A DNA stretch of 64,000 nucleotides from Talpa occidentalis (GCF_014898055.3 NW_023601104.1:82195106-82259105); one strand, 5' to 3'; numbered from the stretch's first letter, positions 12,955 to 24,419 are shown. A program made the numbers and translations. The notes: generated by a model from the sequence alone, not told the origin.

Positions 12955-14980
12955 GAAACAAGTTGTGAGTATGCAGGTAATGGGTTATTACAGACATATC
13001 CATATAACCATCACCCACAGGAAGAACTAGAATGTTAGTGCCTCTGAACCCTTTATCCCCCTACCTAATCCCAGACCCACCTCTATTTTAACATCTAGCA
13101 CTATATACTCACTGCTTTTGAAGCATATATACTCTGTAATCAAACATAACACATACCTGATTGTCTCATTTTACTAGCACTACAATAATGAAATTTATGC
13201 CTTTGTCAATTTTATTATAGTATAGTATTCACTTGTATCATTTATTCTGTCTAATGTTGGTGGATATTGGGCTCTTTCTAGGTTTTTAGCTATTCTTTAT
13301 AATGTCCTTTGGACATTCTTATACCAACTTTTTGGTAAATACCTGCTGATAGTCCTATTACATGTGTCACCTGGCATAAAACAGAGCAGTGCTTGCTCAA
13401 GTTCAGTGGATAGTGCCAAACTTTCCCAAAGCAGTGATTTGGAGTTCCTTTCTCAATAGCAGTGTGTGGATTGCCTTTGTACAACCTGGCTGTTTATATT
13501 TAATTGTTCTTAGTCATTTTTATTTCAATCATTCCAATGGATTGTTTTATTATAGCTTAATATGCATCTACCCGAAAACTAATGAAATTAAAAAACCTTT
13601 TGATTTGTTTATTGATTTGTTCACCTTGTTTCGTGACTTAATTGTTTGAGAGACTTACCCTTTTTAAATTGCATTCAGTTTTTTAAATTTTGTGTTTGTA
13701 GGAGTTTCTTCTATTTTCTTAGTATAAACCCAGTTTGGGTTTATGTATTGCATAATGCCTCTTACTATTCTGTGTCTTGCCTTTTTACTATCATAAAGCT
13801 ACCCTTTCATATGTAAAAGTTCTCACTTTCAATGTAAACATATTTGCCCATTATAATTTGTGTATTTTTGTGACAATTTTTAAAAAAGAATTAATCCCCA
13901 CGTCAAGGTTCTGAAGGTATTTTCTTCTTATCTTCTAGAGGTTGTCTTGTTTTATTTTATAGCTTGTAGATATATGACTCACTGAAATAGATTTTTATGT
14001 CTATTGAAAGGGAGGGATAAAATGGAATATTTTTCCTATATGGGTATCCAATTAACCCACACCATATATAATTTATTACAAAAGTCTTTTTGTCACTGTT
14101 CTGCAGGGCAATTTTTGGCATATAAAATTGTCTGTATGTGGAGGGATAGTTTCTTGATATGCCCCTTACATAAATACACTCTGTCTTAAATAGTTACCTT
14201 TATAAGTTTGGCTACCCAGCAGAAGGGGTCCTGAAACATTGTTCCTAAAAATTATCATGGCTCTTTTTTCCTCTTTGTATTTTCATGTACAGATATTTAT
14301 CTTTGTACATTGTAGAAACTTTGAAGCATTTGCCAAAAGAGAAAAATAGCATAATGAACTCCCAGCTTCAGCAATTTATGATTTTAAGTCAATCATATTC
14401 CATTCAAACTCCATTTCACCACCACCACTAGATTATTTGGAACTGAAATCTATCAGTAAATATTTCCATATGTAACTCCAAGGGAAAAGAAACTTTTTTA
14501 AAAAACGTAGACCTAAAATTTTTTTAAAACATGTACTACGAGGTCCTATTATATCTAAAAAAATTATTTGAAATCACCCAATATGTAATCAATGTTCAAA
14601 TTTCCTTGATTCTGTGTTTTCAAAATTTTTAAGGCTGTTTAAATTAAGATCTAACAGTGTTGATCTGTTGCCACTGGTTATTTCTAAACAACATGTTCCC
14701 CTTCCCTTCCCTTTTATTTGCAATTTATTTATTGAAGAAATTGTTTTCTTTCGTCCTTTGGAAAATTGTAATTTTTTAATTTAAAAATAATTTTATATTT
14801 GCGAGGAATTTGTCAAGTAATATAAGAAATCCTTGTGTACTCTTCCTCAATTGTAAACATTTTCCACGTTAGTTTTATTATTCTTTTTTTTTCCTTTCTC
14901 TTTATTATTTTTTTCTGAAACTTTGGGAGAAAATTGCAGATTTCTTTTTACACAACAGGGGAAACCCTAATTTAGGGAAT
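12955..14980 (-). mobile_element. Ancient antisense L1M remnants
   Basis: On the plus strand the text reads like the reverse complement of old LINE-1 3' region and ORF2. Examples are GGTGGATATTGGGCTCTTTC near 13258, the CCACGTCAAGGTTCTGAAGG stretch near 13900, and GGGAGAAAATTGCAGATTTC near 14925. Every reading frame is broken by stops and indels. It may be more than one fragment; the edges are approximate. It is pre-placental or early placental in age and has no coding capacity. Confidence 0.6.
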
Positions 14981-14984
14981 GATG

Positions 14985-17824
14985 AGAAAATTTACTCTGA
15001 ACAAGAAGGAGAAATAATACTTTTTTATATTGGAAAGTGAAATAAATCTTTCCTCTTCACCTTGAGTGAGACAGTATCTGTACAGACCTTCTAAGACATT
15101 GCTACACAAAGATCCTCGAAAAAATGGTCCACAACAAAGACCAGTTTGAATTTTGTCTGAAAAAATGTACTGAAATTGCAAGATGCATGTGGAACTTTGT
15201 TTTCTCAAAATACCTATTTCTTTTCTTGTCTGTTGTTGCTTCTCACAAATCTCCCCATAAGAACACTACTGTGCTAGTCACTCTAATTATAATCTTGCAA
15301 CACAGGTTGGCAAGAAAACTCTTCAATTTGTCTCAAACATAGTTTAATTAAGGCTACTATCAACAGGCAAACAGCGGGATGAGGTGATTGTGCAGCACTG
15401 AACTCAACCAGGTCACGGGGTCACGGACTGCCGAGTCCAGACACCATTACTCAGGTGGCATCTTCTTTGGATTTTTGTATTGACTTTTCCCCTTGGTCCA
15501 TGGCATTAATCAAGGTACAATAGTACATATTAGCAATTACACAGACGGCATTTTGACCTGCGGAGGCGTTTAGGTGCATTCTGTCCTCCATAAATAACCA
15601 TCTTGGTCAGTGATTTGAAGCTAACAAAATGCCATTCAGAGCTGAGGTGATGTCACTGATGACTCATTCAAGTCAAAACACAAATTTCCCATGGTTGGAA
15701 AAATTACCCAGAGTTTGTTCATAAATAAGACGTCTCCTTAAGGTTACATGTGAAACATTTTTAGAGATGATTTGTTACCAGTTATTCTACCAGCCTTTGT
15801 GCATGTAATAATTTTGCTTCTGTGCAACAGGAAAGCACATATTTATGTGAACACATTCATATTGATGTCATTTTTTTGTATCTGATTAACCTGAGGAGAC
15901 TGAGTTCTTTTGATTTTTCTAGCTCTTCTCACATTGTGGTTTTGATGAATATGTCAGGTCTAACAATAATGCTTAGGAAATTAAGAATATGAAAAATGCT
16001 AAACATATATACTTATTTCTGGCTCTCTCATTTTGTTAAGTGAGAGAATTTATTGTTGGTATTGTTATAGGCAGCTGTCGACATACAAGTTAGGCAAAGT
16101 ATAAAAAACACTTTATCATTGTAATTTGGGGGTCTGAGCTTAAGAAAAGAATTGTCAGAAAACTGAAGACATAATCATAAGTTATAGGTGTGGAGACACA
16201 AAGTTGGAGGTAGTAATGAAGATAAGCACACTTTATTTAAGATAAACACTAGGATACTTGAACCAAGTAACAAAAATTTTAAGAGCTATAGATTTTTTAG
16301 AAATGACTTGCTAAAAATTATTCAACAGCATGCACAAAAGTTACAAAAACTTAATAGGGTCTCATGATATAAGGGATATTTGTTATTCAGACACAGAAGA
16401 AACTATTTTTTTAAAAAGATTGTTTTGAAAGAAAATAAACCAAATTATATTTCCACCTCTTTTTATACATCTGATAAAGGAAGTTTTGTATTAATATCAG
16501 CCAGTTCTTCATCTTATGAATAAAACCATAAACACTGGATAAAACTTGTAAAAATTTTATACATTCTAATACTTATTTCAAATTCATTTTTTGCAGGTAT
16601 TTTAAATCAAAGGGAATAAACATCACTACCTTCAAATCTTTACAACTTAACTATGTTGACTTGACTAGCCTATTTATTATCTTTTTTTCTCAACTATTGC
16701 CACAAAAAGCAATGTTACTTCAAGACAGAATTATACTTTTTTCCTCAATAACATATCTATTTTATTTTCATTCCTATATCTTTTGCAACTTTTGTAAGGA
16801 CCATAGTTCTATGCAGACATAAAAGCCACAACTTTTAAGCAAAGTAATGATCTTTTATTCTTCCAAGGCATGGAAAATACTAGAGGTAGGTAAAGGACTG
16901 GTTACAGCTAGATTGTCCGTTGACTAGAGCTAAGCAACTCCAGGGAAGCCAGCCTCTCTCCTCACTAACACACATTCGTGTGCCTCTCCTGGGCTGGCAA
17001 GTGTGAACACATTGCCTTGCCCTACCTCCTACCTGTACCTGAGAACCCTTTATAATGTATAAAATGGGAAGCAAAATTATGTATAGATAATAAAACTATA
17101 TTAGCAACCCACTATTTTCTGTCAGAGATATGACAGAAATTTTTACTGAGATAGTGCCAGGAGGTTGAGGAAATCATTGTGATCTGTAGCATTGTAAGAA
17201 TTAATCCACTTTTCTAAACCATCACTTAGAATTGTTATGCTTATAATTTCTAAACATTTATTGGAAGGCACACAAGGTAATTTGAACAGTAAATTAATTT
17301 ATTTAATGCATTTAATTAATGTATCTACTTAGTACAAATTAACTTTGAATTAGTAAGTAAACCCACATCTTGGAAAAATATTAGTCATGTTTTTAATCAT
17401 TGTAAGACTTATATATGTTTTAGAGCCAATATTTGTTCTAAGATTTTTAAATTAGAATTAATATCTGTTTCCTTGATTCTGTAGGCCAATTTAAAAACTC
17501 TTAATTTTGCTTAAAATGAAGGATTTTCCATTCTAGCCCTTCTTCTGCTAACATGATATATTCACTGCATTCTATTATTGTGGGTCAATGGAAATTAAGC
17601 ACTGTAATTGCAGAAAAAAAATGAGAGAACCAACAAATAAATTTAATGGTTAGTTGTTAAAACTTAGCAAAGTAAATAAATTAATATGTAAACTATTTAG
17701 TGATTTACTGAAGAAACTAAAAACCCCATAAAAAACATACTAAGACAAGGGATTTCACAAATGAATTCTATCAGACTTTAAGTTAGAGAATGTCCTTTGT
17801 TCTTTTTAATAAAGGATCCTACTG
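14985..17824. other. Unique non-coding stretch, possible conserved element inside
   Basis: No gene was recognised. The interval 15390-15900 is less AT-rich than its surroundings and holds a CRE-like TGATGTCAC (15648-15656) beside a perfect AP-1 site TGACTCA (15660-15666). Frames near 14972-15342 and 16880-17074 are under 80 codons with no motif. Confidence 0.45.
15648..15666 (+). promoter_or_regulatory. CRE-like plus AP-1 motif pair (candidate)
   Basis: TGATGTCAC is followed four bases later by TGACTCA. These match the half-variant CRE and consensus AP-1 sites bound by bZIP factors. Short motifs occur by chance, so only the tight pairing in a locally less AT-rich block makes it worth listing. 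Confidence 0.2.
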
Positions 17825-18119
17825 AGGCCTCCCTGATGACACAAGAAGTTAAGTTTCAGCATTATCAAGCTCTCTCCAGCCACTGCAGCTTGAGTTCCAT
17901 CCCCAGCCAGGGAGCTGACCCACATGGCACACATGGAGCAGCAAACTTCTCTTGCCTTGTGCTCTGCTCCCCTCAGCAGTGTATCTCAGTAGATCTGCCT
18001 GTTCTGCTCCCCACTCTGTCTCTGGTGAATCCGCTCACTCCCCAAACCTCTGGCCTACATCCCAGCTCTTGTATGCATACATACATGAAATAAATCTTTA
18101 AAAAAATAAAAAAAAAATA
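17825..18119 (+). mobile_element. tRNA-derived SINE, type II, diverged
   Basis: The head (AGGCCTCCCTGATGACACAA), body (CTCAGCAGTGTATCTCAGTA) and a long A-rich tail are present. Box B has decayed to GAGTTCCATCCCC, and the body carries a small internal duplication around 17920-17940 (two CACATGG words). TSD candidates are weak. Confidence 0.92.
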
Positions 18120-18554
18120 CAGCAGCCTACTAAAGTAAAATGTTCAGGCAATGAACTGTATACATGTGAAGTCTGTGGCTTGGTAAGTTTTGATTTGTGT
18201 ATATTTATTATATACACATGTCGTATATCTGACATATGTATATACAAATCATGATTCACAGTCAAGATAACCATTGCTCCCCAAAGTATCCTTGTGCCCT
18301 TTTTTGGAAATCAGTCTTCCTGTCCCCCCTCTGTCCCCAGGGAACCACTGATTTGCAGGTCTGTCACTAGATACTAATAAGCATTTTCTAAAACTTTATA
18401 CATATAGAATTGTACAATGCATCCCTTTTTGCTTGGTTTCTTTCACTGAGCATAATTTTCTTTAGGTGTAGTTCATTCTTTATGTTTCTCAGTAGTATTG
18501 AATGGAGATATCTTTCATTTTTATGAAAAAATTTTTATATAAAAAGTAATTTTT

Positions 18555-18815
18555 CTTTTTTTTTAAGATTTATTTATTTATGCACACAAGAACTGGGGTG
18601 TAAGCCAGAGGTGTCGGGGGTGAGAGGATTCACCAGAGTGGGGAGCAGAACAGGCAGATCTACTGAAATACACTGCTGAGGGGAGCAGAGGGCCAGACAG
18701 GAGAGGTCTGCTGTGCCATGTGGGTTGCTCCCTGGCTGGGGATCGAACTCATGCCACAGTGGCTCGTGATAGCTTAATAGTGCTGTCTTTAACCCCTGCA
18801 CTACCAGGGAAGCCC
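18555..18815 (-). mobile_element. tRNA-derived SINE, type II, minus strand
   Basis: Inverted tail, body and head (ACTACCAGGGAAGCCC) are present. A 14-bp TSD with one mismatch, AAAAAGTAATTTTT/AAAAACTAATTTTT, is at 18541-18554 and 18816-18829. It inserted into the antisense L1M. Confidence 0.95.
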
Positions 18816-19150
18816 AAAAACTAATTTTTATTTAGAAATCCAAATGATGGACATTTGGGTGTTTCCAGTTTTTGGGCCATTAACAGATAAAGCTGCTATG
18901 AAAATATAGCTTTTATGGGCTATTATTTTTATTTCTCTTGGATAATAGCTAAGATTGAATGGGTGGAGATTACATATATCTAACATTGAAGAAACTCTCA
19001 AACTGTCTTCCAGAATCACTGAACCATTTTAGATTCCCCCCATCAGTGGATGAGAGTCCACTCTCAAGTGATCCTTGTTAACATTCGGTGTGCTCAGACT
19101 TTTTAATGAGTCATTCAAACAATTCTATATTGTTAACTCATTGTAGATTT

Positions 19151-19394
19151 TTGCCAGAAAAATTATATAATATTTAGTTCTTTATTTATCCAACACACTT
19201 ATTTTCTTAATAAGGTGCGGAAAGTGGTGATTTAACATATTTATATATATTGTGAGATGACTGTAATAATCAAGTATATAAATATGTCCATCCTCTCCAT
19301 AGCTACTCTGTGTGTGTATGTGTGTGTGTATTGAGAACATTCTCTCAGTGAACTTCAAGTATACAATGCATTATCATTAACTCTGAGTTAGCTG
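19151..19394 (-). mobile_element. L1 3' UTR-like piece nested in the L1M fragment
   Basis: The sequence around TATATTGTGAGATGACTGTA and CTTCAAGTATACAATGCATT resembles an L1 3' region different from the flanking one. It includes a short (TG)n. A 17-bp near-repeat, TAACTCATTGTAGATTT (19134-19150) and TAACTCATTGTGGATTT (19395-19411), flanks it like an old TSD. Confidence 0.45.
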
Positions 19395-19739
19395 TAACTC
19401 ATTGTGGATTTAATAGGCATTTGCCAGCGTTGAGAATTTTTCAAGTGCTTATTTGCTTTTCATCTTCTTTGAAGAAATTTCCACTTAATTAATTAGTCTA
19501 TTTTCAAGTTGGTTTGACTGTTTCCTTACTATTGAGTTTTTAGATATTTTTAAAAATATGCTTTGAATACAAGTCTTTCATCAGATATATCATCTGCAAA
19601 CACTTCTGATCTGTGACTTGTCTTTTTATTCCCTTAATATTGACTTTCAATGACAAAAATTCTTTCTCTTAAACATCTAATTCAATAATTTATTTTTAAA
19701 AAATAAACCTTAGAAGCTGAAAGAAAGGCAATGATTTTT

Positions 19740-20694
19740 AGATATAAATTCTTAATTATGCAATGAATAGGGGTGTCGGTATCTCTTTGAAATAGTGATT
19801 TTGAAGGGAGGTGGTGCCCCTCAGCTATATACCAGAAGTGGTATAGAAAGTAGTTCTACCTTCAATTTTCTGAGGAGGCTTCATATTTTTCCATCGTGGC
19901 TGCACCAATTTTCATTCTCTGCAATTGTGCACACGTTCCTTTCTCCACATCCTCACCAACACATTTTTCCTCTTGTCTCCTCAGGGACAGCCATTCTAGC
20001 TGGCGTTAGCTCACAGAGGTTTTGGTTTTGATTTGCATCTCCTGGGGTTTAGTGGTACTGAAGAGCTTTGCATGCACCTGTTGGTTATGTTTGTCTTCTT
20101 TGGAAGCATGTCTTTTTGTATTGAGTCATATAAGTTCTTTTTTTTTTTTTTGAAAGATTTAATTTTATTTATTTATGCATACAAGAAATGAGGTGTAGGC
20201 CAGAGTGTTGATGGAGTGGGGTGAGAGGATTCACTAGAGACAGAGTGGGAAGCAGAACAGGTGGATCTACTGAAATACATTGCTGAGGGGAGCAGTGGGT
20301 GAGACAGGAGAGGTCTACTGTGCCATGTGGGTCAGCTCCCTGGCTGGGGATGGAACTCATGCTGCAGTGGCTGCTGATAGCTTCATAGCACTGAGATTTA
20401 ACCTCTTGCTCCACCAGGGAGGATGGGTTGTGTAAGTTCTTTAGATATTTTGGATATTAAAATTTTCTCAATTATCGTTGGCACATAGTGTCTTCCATCT
20501 TGCAGGGATGCTTTATCATTTGTTGATAGTTTTTTGAATTTTGTTGCTTTGCTAAAGCCTTTTAGTTTCATGTAATTGTTTCATTTCAATTGTTTGCCAA
20601 AAAAGAGTGTTAAGGCACTCTTTTTTTTTTTTTTTCACTTAGCTGTAGACTTACTTGTTGATTTTTGCTTTTGTTGCAACAGAAGAGCCTATGA
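19740..20694 (-). mobile_element. Second antisense L1M fragment (ORF2 3' part), split by a SINE
   Basis: Segments such as ACCAGAAGTGGTATAG, TGGCTGCACCAATTTTCATT and TTTGCTTTTGTTGC follow the reverse complement of L1 ORF2. They cover the same part of ORF2 as the previous fragment, so this is a separate insertion. It is interrupted by the SINE at 20141-20422, and no coding frame is left. Confidence 0.7.
20141..20422 (-). mobile_element. tRNA-derived SINE, type II, minus strand
   Basis: T-run, body and inverted head ending CCACCAGGGAGG are present. The flanks share TAAGTTCTTT (20131-20140 and about 20433-20442), and the L1 text continues across the SINE without loss, which confirms the edges. 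Confidence 0.93.
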
Positions 20695-20714
20695 TTCCAC
20701 ACAAGCTGGAAGTC

Positions 20715-20846
20715 CATTTAATGTTTACTCTCAACCTTGCATCACCTTTTTATAGATGAGAAAAATGAAATTCAAAGAACATGAATAGTTTGTTCTCAGA
20801 TTATTAACATAATCGGAGATATTTGGAAGAGATATATTTCCAAGTT
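20715..20846 (-). mobile_element. MIR fragment, minus strand
   Basis: The text TTTTATAGATGAGAAAAATG, followed by a degraded version of the MIR internal region, fits MIR in reverse orientation. It is highly diverged. Confidence 0.45.
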
Positions 20847-20847
20847 T

Positions 20848-21012
20848 CAGCCCTGCTATTTACTAGTACTATGATTTGGACAAGATTTTCCTTTGTTTGA
20901 TTTTTACACTGGGAGGCTAAGTACCCCTACTTTAAAATTGGAATAATAATTTTTTTGTCAGGACTGATTTGACGTTCCTGGCACAATTTAAGATTTTGAA
21001 TATTATAGCCAT
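20848..21012 (+). mobile_element. MIR fragment, plus strand
   Basis: CCTGCTATTTACTAGTACTA, then TTTGGACAAGATTTTCC, then TTAAAATTGGAATAATAAT follow the MIR order in plus orientation, directly after a minus-strand MIR. It is highly diverged. Confidence 0.45.
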
Positions 21013-21444
21013 TAATATAAAGTAGAAAAGGTAGAGTTTGTAACCTAGGCTTTCTGTTTTGTAGTTCAGGGATTTTCCTGCTCACTATTGCTTTTAAGCA
21101 CAAGCCTTAATAAAAGAAGAGTGTGCAGAGGAGATGGATGGGAGGAGAAGGGAAAAAAGAGAGAAAAACAAAGAGAAATCTTGTTTAAAGTTGGTTTCTT
21201 CTAATAATGGCTCATAATTCGAGAAAAAAAATGGTATATGACATACATAATAAAACAACACAATTTCCCCCTTGAGTCCACCTGAGGGAAAACTGACTGC
21301 TCTTTAAATATACAGCTTTCCTAGAGATCACTTCAAACTTTCTTTTCTTTTCCATGAAGCCATCTTCTAGCCTTTTCCTCAACTCCCCAATTTTCCACCG
21401 GGGCATCATTGGCCTAGTTCAAAGCTTTTGTGCAGGATGGTAGT

Positions 21445-21598
21445 TCAGTTCTTTCCAAACTTTTGTATACAGAAGAGTTGCCCTTTTAAAACACAGACTT
21501 GATTTGGCAGGTTGGAGTGAGTCCTGAGCATCTACATTTATAACAGGTGATGCCATGCTGCTGGTTATCAGGCCACATTTGGAACCGCAAGGGGTTGC
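21445..21598 (+). mobile_element. MER5-type hAT fragment
   Basis: TCTTTCCAAACTTTTGT, GAGCATCTACATTTATAACA and GGTGATGCCATGCTGCTGG follow the layout of a non-autonomous hAT-Charlie element of the MER5 kind. It is a decayed DNA transposon with no coding capacity. Confidence 0.5.
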
Positions 21599-21599
21599 A

Positions 21600-22079
21600 A
21601 TTTTATTTCTAAACCTAGGTGACAGAGTTATCTGGGAGACTTTGGGAATATCTAAATTTGTGGTAACATGTCATTGCTGCTAAATTGGATTCTGTAGTCA
21701 AGTAGTCCTGGCGTTTATACTTTCAAAGATATCTCTTATTTGGAATCCATAGGGGTCTGGGGTAGATGCTAAACATAACTCACAGTCAGTGGGGCAGAGG
21801 CACTGACCAATAAGAAAGCAGCTCTAGCCTTAGCTCCAAGCCCTCAAGGCCCTGCTCCCAGGGGATGCTATTCTGGTAGGTGGGGGTGTTCCAGGAATGT
21901 CTGGGGTGGGCCAGGGTGGTCATCTTAACACTTATGCTCAGATCAGGTGGTCAGGGAAGCTGTTATTCGCTAGCTTTTATTGAGAGATTTCAATATTTTA
22001 TTAGCAGGCTTGACCAGCTTTGTGTGTTCTGGATATTGTCAATGTAGGAGTTGAAAGATTTCAAAAATACTTAAAACAT
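21600..22079. other. Unique non-coding stretch
   Basis: Between two hAT fragments lies sequence without a recognised gene or repeat. The part at 21780-21960 is locally GC-richer (GGTGGGGGTGTTCCAGG and similar) but lacks CpG clustering. Confidence 0.45.
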
Positions 22080-22264
22080 TAGTCCCCAAACTTTTGGTGC
22101 AGGAAGTTACTTAAGGCGCTTGCTTAAAGAATAGAAATTCACAGACTGGCCCCAAGATCCTGGTTCATCTGATGTGGGGCAGGCAGGGTCCAGAAATCTG
22201 AATTTTTCATTAAACTCCTTAGATGATTTCACTACACATTGTCCACGATCTAAAACCACAGAAT
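22080..22264 (+). mobile_element. MER5-type hAT element
   Basis: AGTCCCCAAACTTTTGGTGC, TTCACAGACTGGCCCC, GTCCAGAAATCTGAATTTTT and the end near AAAACCACAGAAT match the organisation of a MER5-like non-autonomous hAT element, about 185 bp. Confidence 0.5.
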
Positions 22265-22771
22265 GCCAAGTGGGAACAATGAAATAGTTTCTTTGGAAAA
22301 AATATCTATGAAAGTTAGGTATTTTGTGTCAATTCAATTCAGTTTAGCAAAGGTAATGTAACTGGCATTAGCTGAAAAATAATGTCAGGCACTTGCTTTA
22401 TATGATTCCTGATTAGTATCAATCATCAACTTGGAACACAAGTTTTTCCATGATCTATAACCCAGATAAATAGCCCTTTGCTCACTTTGCTTCTTAGCTT
22501 CTGCTTTAACACAAAATGGTCTACTTAAGCATTCCTGCTAGGGAGTAAGAAAGTCTGCTGACAATCCTGATGTTTTATTTTATTTTATTTTTTTTAATAA
22601 TAAATTTTATTTTTATATTCCCCATACAGTTGCAACCCCCCCTTTCTGATCCCAATCCCTCCCCTCCCGCCCCCCACCCCCCCAAAAGTGTCTCTGTTTC
22701 ATAGTTTTTTGTTGATTCTGATTTTCACTTTCTTATAGTTATTCATTTTCCTGGTCCCTTATTTAAGTTTT

Positions 22772-23032
22772 CTAGATTCCTGCTATGAGTGAGACCATCC
22801 GGTATTTTTCTTTTTCTTTTTGGCTTATTTCGCTGAGCATGATCCCTTCCAGCGCCATCCATGTTGCTGCAAATTGCATGTGTTTCTCTTTTTTGATTGC
22901 TGAGTAATATTCCATGGTGTATATGTACCACATCTTCTTGATCCACTCATCTATTTTTGGGCATTTGGGTTGTTTCCAAAGCTTAGCTATTGTAAACAGT
23001 GCTGCTATAAACATAGGGGTGCAGGTATATAG
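22772..23032 (-). pseudogene. L1 ORF2 C-terminal end, minus-strand half
   Basis: The minus strand reads [20 protein letters not shown] and continues through KMWYIYTMEYYSAIKK to the stop after SLIAGI, without interruption. This is the extreme C-terminus of the L1 ORF2 protein (endonuclease/reverse transcriptase polyprotein), downstream of the catalytic domains. The same end is intact in the copy at 27018-27533. It is a fragment only, with no promoter. Confidence 0.9.
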
Positions 23033-23049
23033 GCGAAACACTACGTGAT

Positions 23050-23642
23050 TTGCACATCAAAGACATCTTTATAGACACATCACCCAAAGCAGTGATAGTG
23101 AAGGCAAAGATAAACAGCTGGGACTACATCAAATTAAAGAGCTTCTGCACAGCAAAAGAGACAATAACAAAAACAAAGAGAAACCCCACCAACTGGGAGA
23201 ACATTTTTGCACCCAACACTAATGATAAAGGACTGATCACAAAAATCTGCAAAGAGCTGATGAGACTCAACAACAACAAAGAAAATAATCCAGTTAAAAA
23301 ATGGGCAGAAGAGCTAAAAAGAAACTTCTCTGAAGAGGAAATGCAAATGGCCAACAGGCATATGAAAAAATGTTCAACATCACTTGCCATCAGGGAAATG
23401 CAAATCAAAACTACCATGAGATACCATCTTACACCAGTGAGAATGGCACATATTAAAAAAACTAGCAACAACAAATGTTGGCGAGGGTGTGGAGAAAAAG
23501 GAACTCTTCTGCACTGTTGGTGGGAGTGCAAACTGGTCCAACCACTATGGAGAGCTGTGTGGAGATTTCTGGACCTACTAAACATAGAGCTTCCATATGA
23601 TCCAGCAATTCCACTCCTAGGTATCTACCCAAAGGACACAGA
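23050..23642 (+). pseudogene. L1 ORF2 C-terminal region, inverted half
   Basis: An open frame of about 200 codons encodes ORF2 downstream of the reverse transcriptase. [18 protein letters not shown] is followed by [19 protein letters not shown], then the cysteine-rich motif [18 protein letters not shown] (C-x3-C-x7-H-x4-C, all four key residues kept), then [18 protein letters not shown]. The frame then runs into the TSD, adding a few non-L1 residues before a stop. No ATG at 23050 is a real start; it is a truncated fragment. Its openness points to recent insertion. Confidence 0.9.
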
Positions 23643-23657
23643 AATCCTGATGTTTTA

Positions 23658-24132
23658 AATAAGCTAGAGAGAACAACTTTTATTTTTGGAGATGCATTTT
23701 TTAAATGTGAATCTGACAGTGTCTTGAGTCCTTTGGTAAGTCACTGTTCTTCCTGAGTGTCTCCCTACCCACCCTCTGTCACATTGTGGTTCTGTGCCAT
23801 AACCCAACAGGTTGCAATGAGTCATCAATTCTGAATACTTTATTTCCAAGGAATTTTGTCTATGTCCTTTTTACTGCTTCATCCTTCATTTATTTTTGCA
23901 AGAATGTGTCAAAATTGGCCTGGGGTAATAACCACATCAACATAAATGTACAGACTTGGGGAAACAGGAGATTCAACCCGGTTTTGCCTCTCTCCCTTGA
24001 TTCAGAATTTCTGCAACAATAGTGTGTGTATCTGCTCTTGAGCAAACCTTGTAGGTGGATTCACATGATGGGTGTTTGAAGACCTTGTCCGAGCCCTGCG
24101 CAGCAAGAATGTTAGCCTTCCTACATATCAAA
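23658..24132. other. Unique non-coding stretch
   Basis: No gene or repeat was recognised. Overlapping short frames (23664-23849 minus, 23786-24022 plus) have no motifs. Confidence 0.45.
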
Positions 24133-24141
24133 TGCTCTGGA

Positions 24142-24357
24142 AGTCCTCCCTGGACTTAAGTCTCAGCGCTATCACCTCTAAGGCCTGAGGTGGATCCCCG
24201 GCCAGAGAGCTGACTCACATGGCGCAGCAGAACCTCTCCTGTCTCGCCCGCTGCTCCTCTCAGCAGCGTATTTCAGTGGATCTGCTTATTCTGTTCCCCA
24301 CACTGTCTCTGGTGAATCCTTTCCTCCCCACACCTCTGGCCTACACCCTAGTTCTTC

Positions 24358-24360
<3 letters not shown>
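24142..24360 (+). mobile_element. tRNA-derived SINE, type III head, with (CA)n tail
   Basis: The head is GTCCTCCCTGG, then TAAGTCTCAGCGCTATCACC, a degraded box B (GGTGGATCCCC), then the shared body. The usual AATAAATCTT tail has been replaced by the microsatellite that follows. Flanks share TGCTCT-GA (24133-24141) and TGCTCTTGAA (24409-24418) as a weak TSD. Confidence 0.88.

Positions 24361-24409
<49 letters not shown>
24361..24409. repeat. (CA)n microsatellite at a SINE tail
   Basis: After ACATAC, AC units run almost perfectly for about 42 bases to 24408, exactly where the SINE A-tail should be. A tail mutation expanded by slippage is the simplest origin. Confidence 0.95.
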
Positions 24410-24411
<2 letters not shown>

Positions 24412-24419
24412 TCTTGAAA

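Larger units (their letters stand above)
18120..19720 (-). mobile_element. Antisense L1M fragment, interrupted by SINE and L1 piece
   Basis: The order of segments follows the reverse complement of an old L1 3' end: CCATTGCTCCCCAAAGTATC near 18268, TTCTTTCACTGAGCATAATT near 18439, TGATGGACATTTGGGTGTTT near 18845, and ATACAAGTCTTTCATCAGAT near 19567. A SINE (18555-18815) and another L1-like piece (about 19151-19394) interrupt it. No frame survives. Confidence 0.7.
22578..23642. mobile_element. Young L1 insertion with 5' inversion (twin priming)
   Basis: Positions 22578 to about 23032 hold an L1 3' end on the minus strand: T-rich tail, C-rich 3' UTR and the last 80-odd codons of ORF2. From about 23042 to 23642 the preceding ORF2 part lies on the plus strand, so the two halves face opposite ways. 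A perfect 15-bp TSD, AATCCTGATGTTTTA, is at 22563-22577 and 23643-23657, showing that both halves arrived in one event. This is the product known from twin-primed reverse transcription. About 9 bases at the junction (23033-23041) are unassigned. It is 5'-truncated and cannot move again. Confidence 0.93.

Noticed and set aside
23124..23585. 153-codon minus-strand frame
   Set aside because: Antisense shadow of the L1 ORF2 fragment; the same shadow occurs at 26933-27205.
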